Assembly (NCBI GenBank): GCA_943788025.1 | Contig: CALSOR010000002.1 | Location: 1,116,001 to 1,180,000, forward strand | Length of the DNA stretch: 64,000 nt | Reading direction: 5' to 3' | From: JABAAE01 sp905480545 | GTDB lineage: Bacteria > Planctomycetota > Planctomycetia > Pirellulales > Pirellulaceae | Shown: one piece after another, positions 1 to 8,362 of the stretch | How the letters are laid out: the number at the start of each line of letters is the position of its first letter | Position numbering within the stretch: position 1 is the first letter of the stretch | Translations under genes and position numbers: made by a program | Notes under the pieces: generated by a model | What the model saw: only the letters and a program-made list of their open reading frames with translations | Databases searched by the model: none | What the model was told of the DNA's origin: nothing

Positions 1-1
1 G

Positions 2-841
2 ATTCATTATCTCGAATTGGACCTGGGTGAATTGAAATCGGCAGAAAACCTCACACTGTTTTTGCATGGCTGGATTCGTCCAACCGATTGTTCCTTAAAT
101 ATATCTTTTTCGCAGAATCCAGATGTCGATGGACCCAAAACACCAGTGATCTTGGTCCCAAACGAAAGGGGTGAATGGGTCAAAACCGTCGATCCAATGG
201 GGTTTCCCGGCGGCAAGCCGAAAATGATCGCTGTCGATTTATCAAACGCATTTTTGACCGATGATTATCGACTGCGCATTCAAACTAGTCATGAAATTTA
301 TTGGGATCAAGTTTTCTATACACAGAATGAAAAAGCAGTTGAATTGAACGAAACCGAACTGGAATTGAAATCAGCCAATCTCCATTACCGCGGTTTCTCG
401 GAGCGTTATGCGGTCGATGAAATGTCGCCTGAATGGTATGACTATTCCAAGGTAACCAAATCGCCGCGATGGCCAGCGATGACAGGATCGTTTACTCGCT
501 ACGGCGATGTCCATTCGTTATTAACGGAAAAAGACGACCGACTTTCCGTGATTGGATCAGGCGATGAAATGACACTCAAATTCGCGGCAGTTCCGGAGCC
601 ACCTGCTGGTTGGAAGCGTGACTTCGTGATCCATTTGATCGGCTACGACAAAGATGGTGATGTGAATACGGTCACTGGTCAAATGGTTGGCCCCCTACCA
701 TTCGACACGATGAAATCTTACCCCTACGGAAGCGAAGAAGACCCTCCGCAATCAGAAAAGTACAAAGCGTATCTCAAAACGTATCAAACTCGTGATCAAC
801 GTTGGGGCCCGTATTGGAACCGCTTGGCACCGACCGATTGA
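2..841 (+). CDS. CRTAC1/UnbV-like protein, C-terminal part (5' truncated)
   Basis: The reading frame is open to the left edge, so only the C-terminal 279 residues are present; the TTG at 17 is internal. The opening stretch (HYLELDLGEL, then LTLFLHGWIRPTDCSLN) resembles the C-terminal domain of the large planctomycete FG-GAP/TPR proteins ending in an ASPIC/UnbV (CRTAC1-like) region. In these proteins the preceding part is a beta-propeller or TPR array, which cannot be seen here. They are normally exported and their function is unknown. The tail after residue 200 is rich in Tyr, Pro and Trp with no recognisable motif. The gene converges with the lipoate ligase gene across 37 bp. The family call rests on remembered similarity and is moderately sure. 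Confidence 0.6.
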   Translation: MHYLELDLGELKSAENLTLFLHGWIRPTDCSLNISFSQNPDVDGPKTPVILVPNERGEWVKTVDPMGFPGGKPKMIAVDLSNAFLTDDYRLRIQTSHEIYWDQVFYTQNEKAVELNETELELKSANLHYRGFSERYAVDEMSPEWYDYSKVTKSPRWPAMTGSFTRYGDVHSLLTEKDDRLSVIGSGDEMTLKFAAVPEPPAGWKRDFVIHLIGYDKDGDVNTVTGQMVGPLPFDTMKSYPYGSEEDPPQSEKYKAYLKTYQTRDQRWGPYWNRLAPTD

Positions 842-878
842 CGTCCGGGTTTGTAAAACCGATTGTTTGCTTCGTCGC

Positions 879-1667
879 TCATCGAATGAAGTTCCAGTCA
901 TCTTTTGAATAGCGGTCTGTCACGAGGATTTCGGTTTGCTTCAGTAAATGAGATTTTTCAACAGACGTGATCTCCTGGCTCGCTCCAAATGCAGCGCTGA
1001 TCGATTGCTTTAAGGCCGCCGAATCAACTTCAATGTTGGTTACAAACTCTAAATGCGAACGCTGATCTCGATAATCTGGACGCTTTGAGGGAAACTGTAA
1101 ATAGCGTGCGATGGCCTCAAGTTCAAACGAAATCAAAAGCGTGCCATGGTAAATAAGATTTGATCTCCCTAACCGCATGGCATTACCTGAGAATTTTCTA
1201 GTGATGCCGTCATCGTCTTGTACGCATAAATCTGAATGACCATGTCGTTCAATTGGCTTGCCGCATTTTGCAAATGCAGATTTCATGCGTTCAGCAATAA
1301 ATTGGTGGCAATAGCCAATGTCACGTAGTGCTGGATTCCTGATGCTGGAAAGAACCACCGAATACATCAAGCATCCAGCGCCGGCAAGAATCGTTCCTCC
1401 GCCGCTTGCTCTACGAATGATTTGGACGCCGTCTTCACGACAACGTTGAACGAACGCTTCGTCTTTGATTTTGCCCGATCGACCAAGCACCACAAACTTC
1501 GCTTGCGGCTCCCAAAGCCGCAAGAATTCAGTTGGCAGGGCGGTTTGCGAATTTGGCTTAGAATTGCCCTTGGATTCAGACGCATTGATTTCCAAAGCAT
1601 CAAACATTGCCTGTTCGAAGGCAATGTTCTGTTGCGGTGTTGGAAGGGTTAAATCAATTTTCAGCAT
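879..1667 (-). CDS. lipoate-protein ligase A family protein
   Basis: A 262-residue protein of the biotin/lipoate A/B ligase fold. These enzymes attach lipoate or octanoate to a lysine of the lipoyl domains of 2-oxoacid dehydrogenases and GcvH in the cytoplasm. Visible motifs are RRASGGGT near residue 85, the lipoyl-AMP binding loop of LplA/LipM proteins, and KFSGNAMR near residue 160, holding the conserved lysine. A region resembling the NHGTLL loop follows (YHGTLLIS). At 262 residues it lacks the C-terminal accessory domain of E. coli LplA (about 337 residues), so it may need a partner or act as an octanoyltransferase (LipM-like). The gene stands alone, convergent with the preceding gene. 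Superfamily is certain; substrate is not. Confidence 0.85.
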   Translation of the reverse strand: MLKIDLTLPTPQQNIAFEQAMFDALEINASESKGNSKPNSQTALPTEFLRLWEPQAKFVVLGRSGKIKDEAFVQRCREDGVQIIRRASGGGTILAGAGCLMYSVVLSSIRNPALRDIGYCHQFIAERMKSAFAKCGKPIERHGHSDLCVQDDDGITRKFSGNAMRLGRSNLIYHGTLLISFELEAIARYLQFPSKRPDYRDQRSHLEFVTNIEVDSAALKQSISAAFGASQEITSVEKSHLLKQTEILVTDRYSKDDWNFIR

Positions 1668-2023
1668 AGGCTTATGGTGTGACGATCGTCCGATTCAAAA
1701 TAAACGGATTAATTAGACTGGGGTGTAAATTGATGTAACTGCTTGACTAACAATGACTTCGGTGAATTTATGTTTCACTAGCAGCTTATTCAAAACAAGA
1801 ATCTTCATCTTCAGAAAAATTCTCCTAACTCGTTTGCTTGTATCGATTTAGGATCATCTTATCTCCTGTTTTTTGTGGTTTTTCATTTGCGGCAATGGGA
1901 TCGGTTCGACAGAATTAAAAGTAAAGGGATTGAACAGGTCGAGCAGGGATTTGAAGAGGAATTGCTGCGAGTTAGGGATTCCGAAGCCTCTCATAGTCAT
2001 TTGTCATCCGAAAAGAGTCCAAC
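1668..2023. other. intergenic region between divergent genes
   Basis: 356 bp separate the start of the ligase gene from the start of the YTV-like gene, so both promoters should lie here. The region is AT-rich. Short open frames are present, but none has a ribosome binding site or a recognisable product. No convincing promoter consensus, repeat or RNA was seen. Confidence 0.4.
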
Positions 2024-3364
2024 ATGTCGGTTTCTATTCCTTCATTGTCATCCAAAACTGTAACCAAGTTAGCTCAAACTTTCTTGGCCGCCATCGTCTC
2101 ATTCGGGTTTGTGCAATCCGTTTCGGGGCAAATCATATGTGATCCAATTCCATCGTACCCTTCGCCGGTTGCATCAGCACCGATTGAGTCAAAGACTTAC
2201 CGATTGGTCACTCGCGATGTTGTTCAGGAAGTTCCGGTCACGACGTACAAGGAAGTTGTGAAGACTGAAATGCGAACGGAGACGTATACCGAACAGGTGC
2301 CAGTTCGGGAAACCTCGACCCGTGAAGAGACGATTACGACGCTGAAACCGATCACTGAAACGAAGTATCGTGAAGAGACAATTGAGCGAACCGATTGGGA
2401 ATCGAGCACCCAGATGCAGGAGGAACGCATCACTTCCTACAAGCCAGTGACGGAGACGAGTTACCGGGATGAAACAACTGTGTATCAGAAGCCTGTGACA
2501 TCAACGACGATGGTGAATGAAAGCGTCACGACGCTTAAGCCGGTTACAACTTACAACCAGCAGTTGGTCGATTATGGTGGTGTCCAAAATCAGATGACAT
2601 ATCAACCCGGAAATGTTCGCAATCGTATCAATTGGGTTCGATCAGGTTACATGGCGGATCCGCGAACCGGACAATTAGCTTATCAACGCGGCGGATTGCG
2701 TTGGGTTCCGCAACAAGGTCCCGGTGTTTATCAAGTCCGTCCAACTTATGTGCCAAACGTTGTGCAGCAGGTTGTACCGACTACCACTTATCAGCCGCAA
2801 ACTCAGGTTGTTCAGCGACCAGTCACGTCGACTCAGTATGTCAATGAAACCGTAACACGTAAGGTGCCAGTTACGACCCGGAAACTGGTTCCCGAAACGG
2901 TCATTCGTCAAGTTCCCGTGACCGTACGAAAACCTGTTCTTAAACGCGAAGTTCGTCGAATTCCTTATCAGGAAACGCGATACGTCTCGGAGACATCTGT
3001 CCGGAAAGTACCTGTTGAAAATGTCACCTACAAATCGGTAACACGTACTCGTGAGATTCCAGTTCGGGTTGTTGAGTTGGTTCCTGTTACGGAAATGGTC
3101 AAGCAAACGCGAAGAGTTTCTGAGTGGGTTTTGATTGAAGATCGCAGAGTCGCAAGTCGTCCAACGGTGAACAAGCCGGCGGTTGACGAGAGGGCTTTGG
3201 AACCGGTCAAAAAATCAGATGACGGTATGGAAAAAGTTGAAGCCAAAAAGCCAACAAAGACAGACGCGGCAGAGGGCACATCAAAAGAAGCTGACGCTAA
3301 ACCGGCTTTGACTGCAGATGACGCAGTGAAGGCAACTGAAAACGGTACCCCGGACACGCCATAA
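2024..3364 (+). CDS. exported YTV-like repeat protein
   Basis: A 446-residue exported protein. The signal peptide covers about residues 1-35 (hydrophobic stretch FLAAIVSFGF, likely cut after VSG). Residues 45-180 and 260-380 are built of degenerate 10-20 residue repeats alternating Thr/Val/Tyr/Glu/Arg around the core KPVTETxYREET or RxVPVTxRK. This resembles the YTV repeats of planctomycete surface proteins, but the repeats lack the Cys pairs of the cysteine-rich forms. Between the two blocks is a Tyr/Gln-rich spacer (residues 185-255), and the last 70 residues form a Lys/Glu/Ala-rich tail. The beta-strand-like, charge-alternating repeats suggest an extended cell-envelope protein; this is inference. 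The ATG has no strong ribosome binding site. Confidence 0.7.
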   Translation: MSVSIPSLSSKTVTKLAQTFLAAIVSFGFVQSVSGQIICDPIPSYPSPVASAPIESKTYRLVTRDVVQEVPVTTYKEVVKTEMRTETYTEQVPVRETSTREETITTLKPITETKYREETIERTDWESSTQMQEERITSYKPVTETSYRDETTVYQKPVTSTTMVNESVTTLKPVTTYNQQLVDYGGVQNQMTYQPGNVRNRINWVRSGYMADPRTGQLAYQRGGLRWVPQQGPGVYQVRPTYVPNVVQQVVPTTTYQPQTQVVQRPVTSTQYVNETVTRKVPVTTRKLVPETVIRQVPVTVRKPVLKREVRRIPYQETRYVSETSVRKVPVENVTYKSVTRTREIPVRVVELVPVTEMVKQTRRVSEWVLIEDRRVASRPTVNKPAVDERALEPVKKSDDGMEKVEAKKPTKTDAAEGTSKEADAKPALTADDAVKATENGTPDTP

Positions 3365-3445
3365 GTACGTTGTTGGTCCGAGGCTTATTGGTTGGGCGGC
3401 TCGATTCTGGATTCATCGCCGCAGGCGTATGAAGTCTCCTGCAGC

Positions 3446-3489
3446 CGGTGCAAATGAATCGGTGCAAATGAATCGGTGCAAATGAATCG
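3446..3489. repeat. 14-bp tandem repeat, three perfect copies
   Basis: The unit CGGTGCAAATGAAT occurs at 3446-3459, 3460-3473 and 3474-3487 without mismatch, followed by the first two bases of a fourth copy. It lies in the gap downstream of the YTV-like gene. Confidence 0.95.
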
Positions 3490-3548
3490 CAACTTCAAGT
3501 GCATTTAGAGTAAGAGCATTTAGACGAAGTGCATTTTTCGCGTTTTCA

Positions 3549-3593
3549 AACTCGCGGGCTCTAAACTCGCGGGCTCTAAACTCGCGGGCGTCA
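3549..3593. repeat. 15-bp tandem repeat, three copies
   Basis: The unit AACTCGCGGGCTCTA occurs perfectly at 3549-3563 and 3564-3578; a third copy at 3579-3593 has two mismatches. It lies about 60 bp from the 14-bp repeat and is unrelated to it in sequence. Confidence 0.93.
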
Positions 3594-3746
3594 AACGTGG
3601 TCTAAATCATCAGGCGTTTGGCGGCGGCGTTAACAACGGGCGAGAGCCGGACCCAAACCCATCTTCCCCGTCCCGGTTTACTGCCGGCTCGGCTTTCGAT
3701 CGAGATGTTGGAAAATTCTGCAAGTTACAGCAAAGATCTCTTGAAG

Positions 3747-5645
3747 TTAAAGTAAGATCTCTTCGTTTTTCAAATAGTCAAATAGCTCATTGGCACACTC
3801 GGGCGGTGAATGAACGCCCGTATCAATCTTGATGGTCGGGCTCTCTGGAGCTTCATAAGCGATCTCATGAACTTTGCGGTTGGCATTCCGTTTTTCTAAT
3901 TGAGATTCGGGAGCATCCAAGTGAGCAACAACGAACGGGCCATCACCGAATGAGCTGGCCGCTTTTTTGCGGACTTCTTCACTGGGTGCGACGATGGACA
4001 GAATACAGATTTGTCCTGATTGATTGATGATCTTGGCGATCTCGGTCGCTCTGCGAAGATTTTCACTTCGTCCATCCATGGTAAAGTCGAGGTCTTTACT
4101 GATCCCCCGACGCAGCATCGGGCCGTCTAAAACGATCGAACTGTACCCTTCGGTGAACAAGCGTCGTTCTAGGGCGCGAGCGATAGATGTTTTTCCAGCG
4201 CCTGGCTTTCCTGTCAACAAGATGGTCGCAGGCTTTTGCGAGAATCGTTTTTCTCGTTCCTCGGATGTGACTTCACTGGAAACTTCGGAGGCGGATTTTT
4301 CGGTGTCGACTTCATCCCAATAATCAACTTTTTCTTCGCTGGACGTCCGCTGTAAGATCATCCCGGCAGCGACCGTCACATTCGAAATTCGATCGATGAT
4401 GATGAATGAGCCGGTATCGCGATTTCGCTTGTAGCCGTCAAAGAAAATTGGAGTAGAAAGAGAGACGCTGCATCGTCCAATCTCATTGAGTGCCAATTTC
4501 GCGGCGTCCTGTCGCGAAAGCGTATTCACATCGATTTGATATCGAAGTTTGTTGATTGTGCCGGAAACAACTTTGGTTGTATGTTTAAAATAATATTCTT
4601 TTCCTGCAACCAAAGGTTCTTCGCCCATCCAAACAATCGCTGCGTCAAAATCCTGCGCGGCCTTGGGTACGTTACCGGGACGCACAATCATGTCGCCGCG
4701 ACTGACGTCAATCTCATCCTCAAGAGTGAGCGTCACCGATTGCGGATTAAAAGCTTCATCCAATTCGCCATCCTGAGTCACAATGGCTTTGACCTTGCTC
4801 TTTTTTCCAGAGGGTAATGCAACGATTTCATCACCTTTTCGAATGATCCCCGAAGCGATGGTGCCGCAGAAGCCGCGAAAGTCGAGATTCGGTCGATTGA
4901 CATACTGAACGGGGAAACGAAAGTCTCCCATGTTACGATCGGAGCCGATGTAGACATTCTCCAAGAAATTCATCAGCGTTGAACCGTTATACCATGGCAT
5001 GTTTTCGCTAGGGTCTACGATGTTGTCTCCAAGCAGTGCTGAAATTGGTATAAAGTGCAGATCGGGGATTTCGAGCCGTGACGCAAAGTCGCGATAGTTT
5101 TGTTGAATTTCTTCATACCGATCTTCGCTGTAGTCGACCAAATCCATTTTGTTCACGGCGACCAGGATATGTTTAATTCCCAGCAGCGACGCAATGAAGC
5201 TGTGCCGTTTGGTCTGAGTTAACACGCCGTGTCGAGCGTCGATCAAAATGATCGCAAGGTCCGCCGTGGACGCACCGGTCGCCATATTTCGAGTGTATTG
5301 TTCATGCCCGGGCGTGTCGGCAATGATGAATTTCCGTTTATTAGTTGAGAAGTATCGGTAAGCAACATCGATCGTGATGCCTTGCTCTCGCTCTTCGGTC
5401 AAGCCATCGGTAAACAATGCAGGGTCGAAATTGCCACCAGTTGTGCCTTGAGTGACAGACTCTTTTTCGATTGCTGCAAGTTGATCTTCGAACATTAGCT
5501 TTGCGTCATAAAACAAACGTCCAATCAGCGTGCTTTTGCCGTCGTCAACGCTTCCACATGTTAGAAATCGCATTAGCTCTTTCTTTTCATGCTGTTCCAA
5601 ATAGGCGTTAATGTCGTTCTTAATCAGTTCAGATTGATGAGCCAT
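3747..5645 (-). CDS. cysNC: bifunctional sulfate adenylyltransferase subunit 1 / adenylylsulfate kinase
   Basis: A 632-residue fusion. Residues 25-450 are the CysN GTPase, with GSVDDGKST (31-39) and DTPGHEQY as G1 and G3; it powers ATP sulfurylase (with CysD) to form APS from sulfate and ATP. From about residue 476 an APS kinase (CysC) domain follows with P-loop GKPGAGKTS; it would phosphorylate APS to PAPS. I chose the start MAHQSEL because the CysN body begins just after it; an in-frame extension of 26 residues shows no CysN features. The kinase part is unusual: the usual LDG(D/E)N reads LDGPML near residue 507, and the lid region (normally RDPKGLY and following) is short and altered. The GTPase half looks fully active; the kinase half may be weakened. 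It lies downstream of cysD, 127 bp apart. Confidence 0.93.
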   Translation of the reverse strand: MAHQSELIKNDINAYLEQHEKKELMRFLTCGSVDDGKSTLIGRLFYDAKLMFEDQLAAIEKESVTQGTTGGNFDPALFTDGLTEEREQGITIDVAYRYFSTNKRKFIIADTPGHEQYTRNMATGASTADLAIILIDARHGVLTQTKRHSFIASLLGIKHILVAVNKMDLVDYSEDRYEEIQQNYRDFASRLEIPDLHFIPISALLGDNIVDPSENMPWYNGSTLMNFLENVYIGSDRNMGDFRFPVQYVNRPNLDFRGFCGTIASGIIRKGDEIVALPSGKKSKVKAIVTQDGELDEAFNPQSVTLTLEDEIDVSRGDMIVRPGNVPKAAQDFDAAIVWMGEEPLVAGKEYYFKHTTKVVSGTINKLRYQIDVNTLSRQDAAKLALNEIGRCSVSLSTPIFFDGYKRNRDTGSFIIIDRISNVTVAAGMILQRTSSEEKVDYWDEVDTEKSASEVSSEVTSEEREKRFSQKPATILLTGKPGAGKTSIARALERRLFTEGYSSIVLDGPMLRRGISKDLDFTMDGRSENLRRATEIAKIINQSGQICILSIVAPSEEVRKKAASSFGDGPFVVAHLDAPESQLEKRNANRKVHEIAYEAPESPTIKIDTGVHSPPECANELFDYLKNEEILL

Positions 5646-5772
5646 AAGTCTATTGCGAGTCGTTTGATTGCGATGATTAGTTATGCATTTGGCAGTTTGC
5701 GAGACAATGCTGGAATGGAGCATTGCGTGAGAACGCTGAAGCTTTGTCTCGCGTTGATTGGGCAGTTTCTTT

Positions 5773-6684
5773 TTAGAAGTAACCGCGTTCTTTTTTCTTT
5801 TGCATGCCCGCGCCGCCTTCGTCCTGATCGATTTTGCGACCTTGACGTTCAGAGGTAGTCGTCAACAACATCTCTTGAATGATTTCAGGAAGCGTCGTTG
5901 CTGGTGATTCAACCGCACCCGTCAATGGATAGCATCCAAGGGTTCGAAAGCGGACGTTTTTGATGATCGGTTTTTCGCCCGGGTTTAGTTGCAGGCGATC
6001 ATCAACGACCATGATGTCTACACCATCACGCTCAACAACGGGTCGGGGTGCGGAGTAATACAAAGGCACGATCGGGATTTGCTCAAGGTGGATGTATTGC
6101 CAAACGTCGAGTTCAGTCCAATTGGAAAGTGGGAATACACGGATGCTTTCACCTGGATTCACACGCGAGTTGTAAAGGCTCCAAAGTTCAGGCCGTTGGT
6201 TTTTCGGGTCCCAACGATGGAACTTGTCACGGAACGAATAGACTCGTTCCTTTGCACGCGATTTTTCTTCATCCCGTCGAGCCCCACCGAATGCCGCATC
6301 AAACTTATATTTATCCAGGGCGGTTTTCAATGAATCAGTCTTCATAACTTCCGTATGTTTTTCGCTATTGTCCAGCGGATAAATTTCGTGCTTGAGCCCC
6401 TCGTGATTGATGTGTGTCAGAACCTCCAGGCCTAATTCACCCATCGCATAATTTTTTTTGAATTCATACATTTCAGGGAATTTCCATGTCGTATCCACAT
6501 GGAGAAGCGGAAATGGTGGTTTGCCCGGATAAAATGCCTTCATGGCCAGATGCACCATCACAGAGGAGTCTTTTCCAATTGAGTAGAGCATGACCGGATT
6601 GGAGAACTCTGCTGCAACTTCACGAATGATGTGAATGCTTTCCGCTTCAAGCTGCTTAAGATGAGTAAGACGGTAAGAACTCAT
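5773..6684 (-). CDS. cysD: sulfate adenylyltransferase subunit 2
   Basis: A 303-residue CysD, the ATP-pyrophosphatase-fold subunit that makes adenylyl sulfate (APS) together with CysN in the cytoplasm. The PP-loop motif YSIGKDSSVM starts near residue 34, and the characteristic FGGARRDEEKSRAKER stretch lies near residue 130. The C-terminal region ends in GGAGMQKKKERGYF, typical of CysD. Length equals the family norm. It is the first gene of a cysD-cysNC operon, divergent from phoR. The pair supports assimilatory sulfate reduction or sulfation through PAPS; no reductase gene is nearby. Confidence 0.96.
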   Translation of the reverse strand: MSSYRLTHLKQLEAESIHIIREVAAEFSNPVMLYSIGKDSSVMVHLAMKAFYPGKPPFPLLHVDTTWKFPEMYEFKKNYAMGELGLEVLTHINHEGLKHEIYPLDNSEKHTEVMKTDSLKTALDKYKFDAAFGGARRDEEKSRAKERVYSFRDKFHRWDPKNQRPELWSLYNSRVNPGESIRVFPLSNWTELDVWQYIHLEQIPIVPLYYSAPRPVVERDGVDIMVVDDRLQLNPGEKPIIKNVRFRTLGCYPLTGAVESPATTLPEIIQEMLLTTTSERQGRKIDQDEGGAGMQKKKERGYF

Positions 6685-6826
6685 TGGGATTTAATGACCG
6701 ATCTATTTGAAGATTTAAAGAATTTGGGCAAGAATGATGGTTGGAAAACTTGTTGATGGCCAATCGGGCCTTATAAATTAATCGTCGTAAAAACCATTTC
6801 GATTTAGGTTCGATTTCTTTCTGAAT

Positions 6827-6848
6827 CAAAAGTAGCTCAAAAGTAGCT
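6827..6848. repeat. 11-bp tandem duplication
   Basis: The unit CAAAAGTAGCT occurs twice head to tail (6827-6837, 6838-6848), followed by CAAAA. It lies in the 264-bp divergent promoter region between cysD and phoR, which otherwise shows no clear site. Confidence 0.85.
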
Positions 6849-6948
6849 CAAAACGGAAAGCGATCGGGGCCTGACCAATGTCCATCATAACTTGACGCGG
6901 TCTAAAGTTAGATGACTGCCAATTTTTTTCGCCGAAATCGGGACTCAA

Positions 6949-8259
6949 ATGATTCTGTTTGCTGAAACATCTGCATTTTCTTGGGTCGGAGGTGTGCTCA
7001 TTGGCATGATGGGAGGCATTGGCGGAACGTTGCTTTGGTGCAAGTCTCAACGGCAGCAGATGTTGGCTCGGTTGAAAACCGGATTGAGCAGCATCGAAAA
7101 AGATGATTACGTTTATGAAAAATCGGGAATGGTTGATCCGATATCCACGCTCACCCATGATTTCTTCAAGGTCAAAACGGCTGCTGACAGAAATTTGGTC
7201 AATGCGCGGGAATTCGGGGATCGTTTGAATTCGGTACTCAATAACATGATCGAAGGCGTCATTGTGCTTGATGATCGGTGCCGAGTCATTTATGCAAATG
7301 AGTCATCGTTGAGTTTGCTGTCGGTTGAACTTGAAACATTGCAGGATCGGTCTTTCTTGGAAGCGGTGCGAAATCCGACAATTGAACAAGTTGTCGATAG
7401 GTGTTTTTCACGAAAAGAGACGGTAAAAACAGAATTCGAGACCATCCGAGGCTTGCGGCGCACGCTAGCATTACGAGCATCGTGGATGCCGAGTGAAACT
7501 CGAAAACGGGCGATGTTGGTTTTTAATGATGTGACCAATTTGCGCCATCTGGAGAATATGCGTCGCGATTTTGTTGCCAACGTCTCTCACGAATTGAAGA
7601 CACCGCTCGCGTCCATCAAGGCCTATTCCGAAACCTTGCGAATGGGGGGGTTGGATGATTTGGAAAATCGAGTCGGTTTTGTGGCGACGATCGAGGAGCA
7701 GGCGAATCGACTCCATCAACTCATCATTGACCTCATTCATCTCGGTCGGATTGAAGAGGGACGGACCGCATTTCAGATCACTAACGTGGATATGTGCTCT
7801 TTGTTGGAGGAACGCGTGCAAACCTTTCGTGACGACGCTCGTAAGGCTCAGATCATGTTGGAAATCGACACGCCAGAAGAGGAAATCTGGGGCCGCGCCG
7901 ACGATGAAGGGATGCAGACGATTATTGACAACTTAATAAGCAACGCGATTCGATACACTCCGCCTGAAGGCCGAGTCTTGGTGTCGTGTAAAACCAACGG
8001 GGACCATGTAACCATCGAGGTAAGCGACACCGGCATTGGAATCGCACCGGAACAACAGGAACGTGTGTTCGAGCGTTTTTACCGTGTCGATAAGGCAAGG
8101 TCCCGGGAAAAGGGTGGTACTGGTTTGGGGCTTTCGATTGTGAAGCATCTCGTGCAATCGTTCGGTGGGAAAATGACGTTAAAAAGTACGATTGGTCGGG
8201 GTAGTACGTTCTCGGTAAGTGTTCCATTGGCAACTTCTCAAGCCAATTTGCAGGCTTAA
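6949..8259 (+). CDS. phoR: phosphate regulon sensor histidine kinase PhoR
   Basis: A 436-residue membrane sensor kinase. Residues 11-31 form one transmembrane helix with almost nothing outside the membrane, as in PhoR proteins that sense through the Pst-PhoU complex. A PAS domain covers about residues 90-195. The dimerisation box NVSHELKTPLASIKAY has the phospho-accepting His at residue 214. The ATPase domain shows an N box (DNLISNAIRYTP, about 329), G1 (DTGIGIAPEQ) and G2 (GTGLGLSIV). It would phosphorylate PhoB, encoded at the far end of the cluster. Its stop codon lies inside the first repeat of the Pho box, so pstS can be transcribed from its own promoter or by read-through. The assignment relies on domain order and neighbours. 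Confidence 0.93.
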   Translation: MILFAETSAFSWVGGVLIGMMGGIGGTLLWCKSQRQQMLARLKTGLSSIEKDDYVYEKSGMVDPISTLTHDFFKVKTAADRNLVNAREFGDRLNSVLNNMIEGVIVLDDRCRVIYANESSLSLLSVELETLQDRSFLEAVRNPTIEQVVDRCFSRKETVKTEFETIRGLRRTLALRASWMPSETRKRAMLVFNDVTNLRHLENMRRDFVANVSHELKTPLASIKAYSETLRMGGLDDLENRVGFVATIEEQANRLHQLIIDLIHLGRIEEGRTAFQITNVDMCSLLEERVQTFRDDARKAQIMLEIDTPEEEIWGRADDEGMQTIIDNLISNAIRYTPPEGRVLVSCKTNGDHVTIEVSDTGIGIAPEQQERVFERFYRVDKARSREKGGTGLGLSIVKHLVQSFGGKMTLKSTIGRGSTFSVSVPLATSQANLQA

Positions 8260-8287
8260 CAAAAACTTAACCATTTCTTAACATTCT
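8255..8287 (+). promoter_or_regulatory. Pho box: three CTTAAC direct repeats at 11-bp spacing
   Basis: CTTAAC occurs at 8255-8260, 8266-8271 and 8277-8282, exactly one helical turn apart, 80 bp before the pstS start. PhoB/PhoP/SphR family regulators bind such direct repeats (TTAACA-like in Bacillus, PyTTAAPy-like in cyanobacteria). A TTGACA hexamer follows at 8291-8296, a possible -35 element, though I see no good -10. The first copy overlaps the phoR stop codon. The natural regulator is the phoB product at 14093-14791. Confidence 0.8.
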
Positions 8288-8362
8288 GGATTGACAATCT
8301 CACCTTTGAATTTGCCATGACATGGGCGAATCGATATGCAACAACTGAGATGTGAGGAATCT

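Larger units (their letters stand above)
3365..3746. other. repeat-rich intergenic region between convergent genes
   Basis: The 382 bp gap between the YTV-like gene and cysNC holds no credible gene. It contains two perfect or near-perfect short tandem repeats (listed separately), a looser set of GTGCATTTAG-like repeats around 3499-3536, and a GC-rich segment in which GAGCCGG (3644-3650) pairs with CCGGCTC (3684-3690). The inverted repeat is short with a 33-nt loop, so I do not call it a terminator. Confidence 0.5.

Noticed and set aside
1873..2142. Open frames overlapping the start of the YTV-like gene
   Set aside because: They overlap the clear signal peptide coding region in another frame and have no recognisable product.
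3641..3690. GC-rich inverted repeat after the YTV-like gene as a terminator or REP element
   Set aside because: The stem is only 7 bp with a 33-base loop and no T-tract; too weak to call.
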